Positions 16,695 through 25,527 of a stretch of DNA of 64,000 nucleotides are shown here, in pieces. Location: assembly GCA_947085815.1 (NCBI GenBank), contig CAMTXU010000007.1, positions 1-64,000 of the forward strand, given 5' to 3'. Numbering within the stretch: the stretch's first letter is position 1; each line of letters starts with the position of its first letter. The stretch comes from Fen-1258 sp947085815 (GTDB taxonomy: Bacteria > Bacteroidota > Ignavibacteria > Ignavibacteriales > Melioribacteraceae). The position numbers were made by a program, and so were the translations under genes. The notes below the pieces were generated by a model, which made no database searches, had not been told where the DNA came from, and saw nothing but the letters and a program-made list of their open reading frames with translations.

Positions 16695-19600
16695 ATGAAC
16701 TTGAAAGCAAAATCCCTCGTAAAAACTTTAGCAACTCTCATATTAGTTTTCTTTCTCAATATGTTTGCTCAGCAGAACAGCTATAAACTTGATCGCTTTA
16801 CAATTAATAACGGCATCTCAAATAATTCGATTAATTGCATCATTCAAACCAAAGACGGCTATTTGTGGATTGCAACAAAGGATGGTCTCAACAGATACGA
16901 TGGTCAGTCGTTCAAAATATTCAAAACGAATTCTTCCGATGAAACTTCTTTGCCGGAAAACTATATCATGTACTTATACGAAGACCGGAAGAACAATCTT
17001 TGGATTGGGACTTGGGGTTTAGGGGTTTGCAAGTATGATCCCTTTCATGAAACGTTTATTAGAATTGATAAATCAACAAATAATGACTTTGTTCAATGCA
17101 TTGAAGAAGATATCGAAGGAAATATTTGGTACGGAACTACTCTTAACGGTCTGAAAAAGTATGACCCTTCAACCGGAATTATTTCTACGTTCAACAGTAA
17201 AACTGCCGGCACTCTTTCTCTTTCCGCAGATAATATCATGAGCATTTTTATCGAAAATAAAAACAGTTTGTGGTTAGCTACATGGGGTTCCGGCATTATT
17301 AAATTTAATCCGGCACGCGGTGTTATTTCTCAATTTATGCATGATGGCAGCAAATCAAACTCACTTACAAATAACTTTGTCTGGTGTATCGCAAAAGCTG
17401 ATTCTAATTCTATGTACATAAGCACCGATGCCGGTTTAGATCTTTTTTATCCAAAGGAAAAACTATTTGTTCATAGTCCAAACGTTCCGGCAGAATATAG
17501 ACAGCGTTTCCAAACTGCAATCCGCCAAACATTGGTTGATCACACAGGTAAACTTTGGATTGGCTCTTACCACTATCAAGGACTATTCATCCTATCGAGC
17601 GGTGATTCTTTCAATTCATCATTTGTTCATTTAACTAACGATGATGATGACCCACATTCTTTGATATGTGAACGAATCCGGTGGCTTTACGAGGATAAGC
17701 AAAACAACATTTGGATTGGGACCGAAGATGGTTTGAATAAATTACCAAAGACTAAGGCGTTTCAACAATACAAATATATGCCTACGCGAAAAAATACATT
17801 AGGCGGAAGAGTTATTAGCAGCATTTATGAAGGGCGCAACAACACTCTCTGGGTTGGCTTTGGAGGAAATGGATTTGATAAAATCGATTTGAAGAGAAAC
17901 CGGATAACACATTTTAAAAGTCGCGCCGGAAAATCAAACTCGTTAAGCTCTAACGATGTAGTATCTTTGATCGAAGACCGCGACGGAATTATTTGGATTG
18001 GAACGAGCAACGGCGGATTGAACCGGTACGATCCTACCACAAATACATTTAAGCATTTCATGTATAATCCTTCCAACCCAAATTTGATTAAATCGAATTG
18101 GGTGCAGCAAATTCTTGAAACATCGGATAACTTGCTTCTTGTTGGCACGAATGATGGATTGCAGATTTTCGACCGCAAAACTGAAATGTTTAAATCATTT
18201 TCTCCAAGCGTTGGCGCCGGAAGTGCTAAAATTCCGGAACTGATTTCCGTTAACTCTTTGTATGAAGACAATCAGAAAAATATTTGGATTGGTACCTGGC
18301 TGGATGGACTTTTTCGTTACGATCCCGCTGCAAAGAAAATTAGTCACTATTTTCCGGATTCCAAACGCAATTCTATCAGCGGAAATAAAATATCCTCAAT
18401 CGTCCAGGATTCAAAAGGATACATTTGGATTGGAACGTATAGCAACGGATTGAATAAGCTTGATAAGCAGAGCGGCAAATTTACTTTTTACAATACTTCA
18501 AACGGATTACCAAATGATTGCGTATTTGGAATTCTGGAAGATCAAAACAATTTTATATGGATAAGTACAATGAAAGGGTTGGCAAAGCTCAATCCTTCAA
18601 CCGGAATATTCCGCGTTTATGATGTTGAAGATGGTCTTGTGAACAATCAATTCAATTGGCACGCTTATCATAAAAATGCCCAAGGCAAAATGTATTTTGG
18701 CGGAATCTCGGGCTTCGTTTCATTCTTTCCCGACTCTATTAAGATTGAAGACCACACACCGATTGTAGCTTTAACATCATTCAAAGTATTTGATAAGGAA
18801 GCGATTTTACAACGATCTCTTACAACTACTAAAGAGATAACATTGGAACACAACCAAAACTTTTTCTCTATAGATTTTACTGCTCTCGATTTAACGCCAA
18901 TGTATAAACATCAATTTTCATATATGCTCGAAGGCATTGATCCGCAATGGGTTCACTCAGGTTCAAGGACTACGGCATTTTACACCGATATTAAACATGG
19001 TTCATACCCCTTTCTTGTTAAAGCAAGCAATGCCGATGGTATTTGGGGCGCAACAACTTCCATCAGCTTAAAAATACTTCCGGCTTGGTGGAACACTTGG
19101 TGGTTTAGAACATTTTCAATAGGATTAATTATCGGTCTGTTTTTTGCGGGATATCGTTTCCGAGTAAACCAACTTTTGAAAATCGAGAAAATCCGTTTCA
19201 GCATAGCAAGCGATTTGCATGATGAAATCGGAAGCAACTTAAGCAGCATTAGTGTGGACAGTCAATCATTAATGGCGAGCACCACACTTAACCAATCGGA
19301 AAGAGAATTGTCATTTGACATCAGCAAAACAGCCAAAGAAACAGTTGATGCAATGCGGGATATTATTTGGTTTATTAATCCTAAGAATGATCTTAATGAA
19401 GATATAATTTTCAAGATGAAGCAGACAGCCGCAAAACATCTTTCCAACATGGAGTGGAGCTTTGAAGCTTCGGAAGATGCAAGAATTGATTCGTTCAATT
19501 TGGATGTACGTAGAAACATTTTTCTTCTGTACAAAGAAGCTCTCACAAATGTTGTGCGTCATTCAAAAGCAAAGAAATGCTCAATTGTAATATCCGGGGG

Positions 19601-19772
19601 CCCAAAAAACTTTTTGCTTAGCATTCAAGATGATGGAATCGGTTTCGACTGGAAGGATTTTAAATCAACAAACGGCATTAGAAGTATGAAAGCCCGCGCT
19701 CAGAAAGTGAAAGGAAAGTTGAATATTGTAAGCAGCACAAACAAAGGAACGAAAGTTGAGCTCGTCATCTAA
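16695..19772 (+). CDS. Sensor histidine kinase with two-component propeller and Y_Y_Y domain
   Basis: The 1025-residue protein has a signal/anchor sequence, then about 14 two-component-propeller repeats (DGYLWIATKDGLNRYD, NNLWIGTWGLGVCKYDP, DGIIWIGTSNGGLNRYDP and others, about 30-660), a Y_Y_Y domain (about 710-790), one membrane helix (about 801-822), a HisKA_3 domain with His842 in SDLHDEIGSNLSS, and a HATPase domain (N-box near 946, DDGIGFD near 978). This is the architecture of periplasmic carbohydrate sensors in Bacteroidota, but without the fused regulator of hybrid systems. Its partner is the response regulator that follows. The ligand is unknown; the neighbours suggest an acetylated glycan. 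Confidence 0.94.
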   Translation: MNLKAKSLVKTLATLILVFFLNMFAQQNSYKLDRFTINNGISNNSINCIIQTKDGYLWIATKDGLNRYDGQSFKIFKTNSSDETSLPENYIMYLYEDRKNNLWIGTWGLGVCKYDPFHETFIRIDKSTNNDFVQCIEEDIEGNIWYGTTLNGLKKYDPSTGIISTFNSKTAGTLSLSADNIMSIFIENKNSLWLATWGSGIIKFNPARGVISQFMHDGSKSNSLTNNFVWCIAKADSNSMYISTDAGLDLFYPKEKLFVHSPNVPAEYRQRFQTAIRQTLVDHTGKLWIGSYHYQGLFILSSGDSFNSSFVHLTNDDDDPHSLICERIRWLYEDKQNNIWIGTEDGLNKLPKTKAFQQYKYMPTRKNTLGGRVISSIYEGRNNTLWVGFGGNGFDKIDLKRNRITHFKSRAGKSNSLSSNDVVSLIEDRDGIIWIGTSNGGLNRYDPTTNTFKHFMYNPSNPNLIKSNWVQQILETSDNLLLVGTNDGLQIFDRKTEMFKSFSPSVGAGSAKIPELISVNSLYEDNQKNIWIGTWLDGLFRYDPAAKKISHYFPDSKRNSISGNKISSIVQDSKGYIWIGTYSNGLNKLDKQSGKFTFYNTSNGLPNDCVFGILEDQNNFIWISTMKGLAKLNPSTGIFRVYDVEDGLVNNQFNWHAYHKNAQGKMYFGGISGFVSFFPDSIKIEDHTPIVALTSFKVFDKEAILQRSLTTTKEITLEHNQNFFSIDFTALDLTPMYKHQFSYMLEGIDPQWVHSGSRTTAFYTDIKHGSYPFLVKASNADGIWGATTSISLKILPAWWNTWWFRTFSIGLIIGLFFAGYRFRVNQLLKIEKIRFSIASDLHDEIGSNLSSISVDSQSLMASTTLNQSERELSFDISKTAKETVDAMRDIIWFINPKNDLNEDIIFKMKQTAAKHLSNMEWSFEASEDARIDSFNLDVRRNIFLLYKEALTNVVRHSKAKKCSIVISGGPKNFLLSIQDDGIGFDWKDFKSTNGIRSMKARAQKVKGKLNIVSSTNKGTKVELVI

Positions 19773-19866
19773 ACGTTTCTCATAAGTTTTTCTTCCATCA
19801 AAATAACTCGAACGTGGTATGGTAAGATTAAATTCACCACTTTACTTTACAAGGTCTAAAATAAGA

Positions 19867-20535
19867 ATGAAAAAGAATTTGAACAGCGAAAAAGTAAATA
19901 AGCAAATCTCCATTTGGCTGGTTGAAGATAATACACGTTATAGAAAAACACTTGCCGGCTTGATTGATAGAACCAACGGTTTGGTTTGCCCAAAATCATT
20001 TTCTTCTTGTGAAGAAGCGCTGGAAGAAGTTCAAGCATCAGAAAAACCGGATGTTATTCTTTTAGATATCGGTTTGCCCGGAATGAGCGGAATAGTTGGA
20101 ATTGGAAAATTCAAGGAACTACTTCCGGCTGCACATATTCTAATATTAACTGTTTACGATGATAACGACAATGTATTCGAAGCTTTATGTGCAGGCGCTT
20201 CCGGCTATTTATTGAAAGACTCCGCTCCGGAAAAAATAATTGATTCTATTCAAGAAGTGTTAGCCGGGGGCGCACCAATGAATATGAAAATTGCTCACAA
20301 TGTTTTAGAAATGTTTACTCGCTTTAAACCCAAGAAGAAGGATTACGGATTAACGGAAAGAGAAAAAGAAATCCTACAACTCCTAATTACCGGATTAACA
20401 AAGCAACAGATCGCGGATAAACTCTTTATTAGTTTTCATACTGTAAACACTCACCTAAAAAACATTTACGGCAAACTGCACGTAAATACAAGAACCGGGG
20501 CGGTTTCAAAAGTTTATAAAGAAAATCTGCTCTAA
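19867..20535 (+). CDS. NarL/FixJ-family response regulator
   Basis: From ATG at 19867 the protein has 222 residues: a receiver domain with the acidic pair (VEDN), phospho-acceptor Asp67 (VILLDIGLPGMSG), switch Thr (LTVYDD) and Lys (YLLKDSAPEK), then a LuxR-type helix-turn-helix (LTEREKEILQLLITGLTKQQ, IADKLFISFHTVNTHLKNIY). A further in-frame ATG at 19819 would add 16 residues with no homology. It follows the HisKA_3 kinase by 94 bases, the usual pairing for this kinase class. Twelve bases after its stop begins the first of three copies of a 22-bp motif that precede the downstream secreted-protein genes, so these are its likely targets. Confidence 0.95.
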   Translation: MKKNLNSEKVNKQISIWLVEDNTRYRKTLAGLIDRTNGLVCPKSFSSCEEALEEVQASEKPDVILLDIGLPGMSGIVGIGKFKELLPAAHILILTVYDDNDNVFEALCAGASGYLLKDSAPEKIIDSIQEVLAGGAPMNMKIAHNVLEMFTRFKPKKKDYGLTEREKEILQLLITGLTKQQIADKLFISFHTVNTHLKNIYGKLHVNTRTGAVSKVYKENLL

Positions 20536-20546
20536 TTCTTAAAACT

Positions 20547-20568
20547 AAATACCACGTTTGCGCCATTG
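20547..20568 (+). promoter_or_regulatory. Conserved upstream motif, copy 1
   Basis: This 22-base sequence contains ACCACGTTTGCGCCATTG. It differs from copy 2 by one base and lies 72 bases before the start of the SGNH esterase gene. It is a candidate binding site for the neighbouring NarL-type regulator. Confidence 0.6.
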
Positions 20569-20639
20569 TCGAATTATTCTCCTCTTTCTAATTTGAATCG
20601 TTCGTTCTAAGTTTACTTCCGATTTTTCAATGGTGACAA

Positions 20640-21521
20640 ATGAAAACTAGCGCAAATCTGTTTCGTATCGTTTTAATCTTTCTATTCACATATGCGGTTA
20701 TTCCCGGACAAGTAAATAAAATACGTGTGGCTTGCGTGGGTAACAGCATAACACAGGGTAATGGTGGAATCAATACTTATCCGGCTCAACTCGGGCTACT
20801 ACTCGGCAGTAATTACGATGTTCGCAATTTCGGTGTTTCAGGCAGAACACTTTTAAGAAAGGGTGATTATCCGTATTGGAACGAGGCAGCATTCCAAAAT
20901 GCAAAGGAGTTTGATCCTCATATTGTTATTATAAAACTTGGCACAAACGACAGCAAGTCCCAAAATTGGATTTACAAAAATGAATTCTTCAAAGATTATG
21001 TTGATCTGATAAATGAATTCAGAAGAGATGGGCGTAAACCTCAGATATTTGTTGCCCGCCCTTGTCCGGCATTTAAAATTCAGTGGGGAATTAATCCCGA
21101 AATTATTAGAAATGAAGTTATTCCTCTTACCGATTCAATACGTAAAGCAACTAACTCTTATTTAGTAGACTTCTATGCGCCTTTTTTGAAAAGAGACAAT
21201 TTGCTTCCGGATGGAATTCATCCCAGCAACGAAGGATATCTTGTAATGGCACAGATTGCTGAATCAACGATTAAGAAAAGTCCTTCTGGAATAATTAGAT
21301 ACTTCCTTACTTCCAAAACATCTTTAGAGAGCCGGGACTCTACAAAAATTTACTGGGCAACTACTCCGGGAACAACTGTTACGTTAAACGGGGAAAAAGT
21401 TAATACAACTGATTCACTAAACGTCAGTATTAATAAGAATACAACGTACAAACTTATTACCAGCGGAGAAGTCGCGGATTCATCTACAATCTATTTACAA
21501 TCCGTTGAATCAAAGAGATAG
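20640..21521 (+). CDS. Secreted SGNH/GDSL esterase
   Basis: The 293-residue protein has a signal peptide (cleavage near IPGQ) and the four SGNH blocks: GNSITQG with catalytic Ser36, FGVSGRT, GTND, and DGIHP with Asp191 and His194. Residues after about 225 form a short beta-rich tail. Members of this group remove acetyl or other ester groups from sugars. There is no T9SS tail, so it probably acts in the periplasm. The next gene starts 29 bases downstream and encodes another SGNH-type esterase, which suggests one transcript. The upstream 22-bp motif places it in the putative regulon. Confidence 0.88.
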   Translation: MKTSANLFRIVLIFLFTYAVIPGQVNKIRVACVGNSITQGNGGINTYPAQLGLLLGSNYDVRNFGVSGRTLLRKGDYPYWNEAAFQNAKEFDPHIVIIKLGTNDSKSQNWIYKNEFFKDYVDLINEFRRDGRKPQIFVARPCPAFKIQWGINPEIIRNEVIPLTDSIRKATNSYLVDFYAPFLKRDNLLPDGIHPSNEGYLVMAQIAESTIKKSPSGIIRYFLTSKTSLESRDSTKIYWATTPGTTVTLNGEKVNTTDSLNVSINKNTTYKLITSGEVADSSTIYLQSVESKR

Positions 21522-21550
21522 AACTGATAATTACCATTATAGGATGTGCA

Positions 21551-22924
21551 ATGAAGAAGCAAAAATTTATTTCATTTTTCATGGTTTCAATATTTTTCTT
21601 TGGCCTCATTTCCGAATCATATGCTATTGTAACTATCAAAGCTGATAATCCAAATTTTCAATATACCGGACGAATTGATTTTACATCACCAGATAAACCG
21701 ATTATTTATTGGCCAGGCACCTACATAAAAGCAAACTTCGAAGGTTCTTTACTTATTGTTTCTCTTGACGATAAAACCGGTCAATCATTCTATGATGTTT
21801 ATATAGATGAAGATTATTTACACCCACAAGTAATTGACTGCTCGGCTGGAAGTAAAATTTATCTTGTCTCCGCTTCACTTACAGATACGGTTCACAGCGT
21901 ACTAATCTTTCGTCGTACCGAAGCTTCCACAGGTCCAACTACTTTTTTAGGTATTCAAATTAATGATGGGAAAACATTGGTAGCTCCACCGGCAAGACCG
22001 GGACGTAAATTATTGTTCTATGGAGATTCAATAACATGCGGAATGGGAAATGAAGCTCCGGATAGCTACGCAGATGATAATCTTGCATACGAAAATAATT
22101 TTAAGGCATTTGGCGCAGTCACTTCCCGCTTGCTAAACGCAGATTATATGTGCATTGCTAAAAGTGGAATTGGCATTATGATCAGTTGGTTCAATATGAC
22201 AATGCCACAATATTATTACCGACTCGATCCGGATAACGCTGCAAGCAATTGGGATTTTAGTCTCTACACACCCGATGTTGTAGTAATTAATCTTTTTCAG
22301 AACGATAGCTGGCTGCTTACTACAAAAGACTCTACAAAAATTACAAATGCTTATGTTGATTTCGTTAGAACAATTCGACTTCGTCATCCCAAAGCATTTA
22401 TTGTTTGCTCTTTGGGAAACATGGACATTACTAAAACCGGTTCTCCTTGGCCAAAGTATGTGGAAAGTGCAGTTAAATTCTTAAACGATGTAGATAAGGA
22501 TACAAATATTGGAACATACTTCTTTCCTTTTAGCACCAGCTGGACCAAGCACCCGCGTGTCCGCCACCACTTAGTGATGGGAAATAATCTAGCAACTTAT
22601 ATTAATAGTAAAATGGGCTGGACAACCGACATCGAGAACAATGAGTATACCGAAATCCCTTCCGAGCTTAGTTTATTACAAAATTATCCAAATCCATTCA
22701 ACCCTACTACTACAATTGAGTATCAAATAAATAAACCAGGAAACATTAAAATTGTTATTTACGATTTACTTGGTAGAGAAGTAAGAACTTTGGTAAATGA
22801 ATTTAAGAATGCCGGCAGTTACAGAGAAAATTTCAACGCAAGTAATTTATCATCCGGAATTTATTTTTATCAATTGAGCAACGGAAGAAATATCGAAACA
22901 AAATCGATGGTTCTTGCAAAGTAA
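21551..22924 (+). CDS. CE2-type carbohydrate esterase with T9SS tail
   Basis: The 457-residue protein has a signal peptide, an N-terminal jelly-roll domain (about 30-150), an SGNH esterase domain with FYGDSITCGMGNE (Ser160), the block NLFQNDSW in place of GxND, and a His near KHPRVRHH. This order is typical of CE2 acetyl-xylan-type esterases. The C-terminal 80 residues are a T9SS sorting domain (NYPNPFNPTTTIEY to MVLAK), so the enzyme is surface-attached or released. It probably removes acetyl groups from extracellular polysaccharide and works with the preceding periplasmic esterase. Confidence 0.88.
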   Translation: MKKQKFISFFMVSIFFFGLISESYAIVTIKADNPNFQYTGRIDFTSPDKPIIYWPGTYIKANFEGSLLIVSLDDKTGQSFYDVYIDEDYLHPQVIDCSAGSKIYLVSASLTDTVHSVLIFRRTEASTGPTTFLGIQINDGKTLVAPPARPGRKLLFYGDSITCGMGNEAPDSYADDNLAYENNFKAFGAVTSRLLNADYMCIAKSGIGIMISWFNMTMPQYYYRLDPDNAASNWDFSLYTPDVVVINLFQNDSWLLTTKDSTKITNAYVDFVRTIRLRHPKAFIVCSLGNMDITKTGSPWPKYVESAVKFLNDVDKDTNIGTYFFPFSTSWTKHPRVRHHLVMGNNLATYINSKMGWTTDIENNEYTEIPSELSLLQNYPNPFNPTTTIEYQINKPGNIKIVIYDLLGREVRTLVNEFKNAGSYRENFNASNLSSGIYFYQLSNGRNIETKSMVLAK

Positions 22925-22965
22925 TCGGTTAATTCTTTTTTTACTAGCCACAGCCCCAGTAGATC

Positions 22966-22987
22966 AAATACCACGTTTGCGCTATTG
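22966..22987 (+). promoter_or_regulatory. Conserved upstream motif, copy 2
   Basis: The 22-base sequence contains ACCACGTTTGCGCTATTG and ends 98 bases before the start codon of the triple-LamG gene. Copy 3 has the same 98-base distance to its gene. Confidence 0.65.
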
Positions 22988-23084
22988 AAGCTTTTCAACA
23001 TCACTTCTATTTTCCTTTTGTAATAATCCTTTAACAATTACTTCAATTAGTTGGCAAGTAATCACTCATCATAAAAGGTGTACC

Positions 23085-25322
23085 ATGAAAAAAATCTTTT
23101 CTCTTACAATATTCTATTTAATACTCTTTTCAACTCTTTCATTAACAATTGCACAAGTACCAACGCGCAAGGGTTGGTGGAAGTTCGATGACTCAGCCAA
23201 TATTACTAAAGCAGATGTTGGTGCTAACTTAGAATTAGTTGGAACACAACAAGCAATAACCGGACCCGCTGCAGGTAACGGCGCAACTCGCATCGGCGTT
23301 GCAAGTCATTTTAAGATGGCACACGGCATAGCTCCTTCTCCTACTACTTTTGTAAACGAGTATTCAATTCAATTTGACTTCCGCGTAAAAGATATCGGCT
23401 TCTGGCGTGCATTCTTTCAAACAAGTTCTACTAATGCAAATGACGGCGATTGTTTTATTAACAATTCCGGAATGATTGGCGTTAGAGCTACCGGATACAG
23501 CACATATACCATCAATCCTAACGAATGGTACCGCTTGGTTGTTTCCGTAAAGAATGGTGTTTTTTATAAATACTATCTTGATGGACAGCTTTTGCTAGAT
23601 GGAATTCTGCAGGATGTTGATGGAAGATTTGCTCTTGAGAATATTCTTCTTGTTTTTGCAGATGAAGATGGCGAGGATAACGAAATTGACTGCGCCGAGC
23701 TTTCAATTTGGGATAAAGCGTTAACGGGCGGACAGGCGAAACTGCTGGGCGGTTATAATCATCAATTACCAACAGATGCTTTGCAGCCGGTTGATCTCTG
23801 GAAGTTTGATTACCCAACAAGTTTAACAGAAGCATATTACGGAAATGATTTAGAACTTGTAGGAACTCAGCTTGCGGTTGACGGACCAACATCTGTAAAC
23901 AAAGCAGTCAGAATTGGCGTAGGCAGCCATTACAAAGTCGCTCATGGAATCAGTCCGAACGGCGGCGGAACCTTGGTTAACGAATACACTCTTAAATTTG
24001 ATTTTAAAGTCGCCGAACTAAACAAGTGGAGAACTTTCTTCCAAACTGCCGCTGCAAATACTACGGACGGCGAATGTTTCATAAACAAAGAAGGACAAAT
24101 CGGCACGCAGTCAACCGGTTACGGTGCGTACAAAGTTATACCTAACGAATGGTACCGATTAGTCATCTCGGTTAAAAACGGAACACACTACAGATATTAT
24201 TTAGATAGTCAACTTCTTTTGGAAGCAACAATGCAAGCCGTGGATAGCAGATTTGCGCTTGAAAGCACAATGCTTCTTTTTGGCGATAATGACGGCGATG
24301 ATGGCGAAATAGATATTGCAGAAGTTGCCATGTGGGATCGTGCGCTTACCGAAGCAGAAGCAAAACAACTTGCCGGTTTTGGGCATAATTTGACAGGGGG
24401 AACAACAACTACAAAAGCAATGGTTGGAAGATGGACATTCGATAATCCTTTCAGTTTGTTGCAGTCAACAGGAGTTGGAAAACCACTTATTTTGGTAGGA
24501 AAAGATGAATCCGTTGATGGGCCAACATCCACAAATTATGCAACCAGAGTTGGCAAAGGCAGCTACTACAAAATGACTCACGATATTGGAGCTAATGGCG
24601 GTGGTTTGCTGACAAACGAGTATTCCATTCGAATTGATTTTAGAGCCCCATCATTAGAAAAGTGGCATTGCTTCTTCCAGACCAGTCCTACAAATGTGAA
24701 TGATGGCGAATGTTTTATTAATACTGCAGGCAACATTGGTCTTCAGGCTACAGGTTATTCTAAATATTCCATCAATCAGAACGAATGGTACAGAATGGTA
24801 GTTTCGGTTCAGAACGGAACACAGTACCTAATTTATCTTGACGGAACTTTAGTTTTGACCGGAGCTATTCAACCGATAGACGGACGCTTTGGACTTGATA
24901 AAGAATTGCTAATGTTTGCGGATGAAGATGGCGAAGATGATGATATTGATTGTGCCGAACTTGCAATATACAACTACCCTCTTACAGAAGCTGAAATAAA
25001 AGCTCTTGGTGGTTTTGGTCATATTGTAAGCGTAGAAAAAGAAGATGGATCAATTCCGGTTGACTTTTCACTCTCTCAGAATTATCCAAATCCGTTTAAC
25101 CCAATGACAAAGATTGATTATACAATGCCTGTTGCAGGTAATGTTGTGATTAAACTTTACGACATTCTTGGCAAAGAAGTTGGAATCATTGAGAATAGTT
25201 TTAAGAATGCTGGTAACTATTCCGTTTCTTTTGATGCAAGCCGTTTGGCTTCCGGTGTTTACATCTACAAGATGGTCAGCGGAGATTTTTCCGCAATTAA
25301 GAAATTACTACTCCTAAAGTAG
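23085..25322 (+). CDS. Secreted triple LamG-like (concanavalin-type) repeat protein with T9SS tail
   Basis: The 745-residue protein consists of a signal peptide, three LamG-like repeats of about 210 residues (about 27-225, 235-445, 450-650) and a T9SS sorting domain (NYPNPFNPMTKIDY to KKLLLLK). Each repeat carries the same landmarks: W-K/T-F-D near its start, VNEYS/T and FFQT in the middle, NEWYRLVVSVKNG, and FADEDGEDNEIDCAE near its end, which may bind calcium. No catalytic domain is present. LamG folds commonly bind glycans or proteins, so it is probably a multivalent surface binder. A fourth copy of the repeat is fused to the phosphoesterase in the next gene. An upstream copy of the 22-bp motif puts it in the same putative regulon. 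Confidence 0.88.
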   Translation: MKKIFSLTIFYLILFSTLSLTIAQVPTRKGWWKFDDSANITKADVGANLELVGTQQAITGPAAGNGATRIGVASHFKMAHGIAPSPTTFVNEYSIQFDFRVKDIGFWRAFFQTSSTNANDGDCFINNSGMIGVRATGYSTYTINPNEWYRLVVSVKNGVFYKYYLDGQLLLDGILQDVDGRFALENILLVFADEDGEDNEIDCAELSIWDKALTGGQAKLLGGYNHQLPTDALQPVDLWKFDYPTSLTEAYYGNDLELVGTQLAVDGPTSVNKAVRIGVGSHYKVAHGISPNGGGTLVNEYTLKFDFKVAELNKWRTFFQTAAANTTDGECFINKEGQIGTQSTGYGAYKVIPNEWYRLVISVKNGTHYRYYLDSQLLLEATMQAVDSRFALESTMLLFGDNDGDDGEIDIAEVAMWDRALTEAEAKQLAGFGHNLTGGTTTTKAMVGRWTFDNPFSLLQSTGVGKPLILVGKDESVDGPTSTNYATRVGKGSYYKMTHDIGANGGGLLTNEYSIRIDFRAPSLEKWHCFFQTSPTNVNDGECFINTAGNIGLQATGYSKYSINQNEWYRMVVSVQNGTQYLIYLDGTLVLTGAIQPIDGRFGLDKELLMFADEDGEDDDIDCAELAIYNYPLTEAEIKALGGFGHIVSVEKEDGSIPVDFSLSQNYPNPFNPMTKIDYTMPVAGNVVIKLYDILGKEVGIIENSFKNAGNYSVSFDASRLASGVYIYKMVSGDFSAIKKLLLLK

Positions 25323-25334
25323 TAATCGGTGCCT

Positions 25335-25373
25335 CATACACTCTCCCATGATTTGGGAGAGTGTATGGATTTT
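25335..25373 (+). terminator. Terminator after the triple-LamG gene
   Basis: Perfect 14-base arms (CATACACTCTCCCA at 25335-25348 and TGGGAGAGTGTATG at 25354-25367) with a five-base loop are followed by GATTTT. This separates the gene from the next transcription unit, which has its own motif. Confidence 0.75.
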
Positions 25374-25408
25374 GCCAATTCTAAGATCCATCTTCACTAC
25401 ACTTTTTC

Positions 25409-25430
25409 AAATACCACATTTGTGCTATTG
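25409..25430 (+). promoter_or_regulatory. Conserved upstream motif, copy 3
   Basis: The sequence contains ACCACATTTGTGCTATTG and matches copy 2 at 20 of 22 positions. It ends 98 bases before the start of the LamG-phosphoesterase gene and lies after the upstream terminator, so it belongs to this promoter region. Confidence 0.6.
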
Positions 25431-25527
25431 ATGAATCTTTTTTCCGGCTTTATTTTGTTCATAAGAAATTCTCTCTGGTTTATAGCAAGCATTTAATAAT
25501 TTTCAATTCATCAAAATATGGTGGTTT

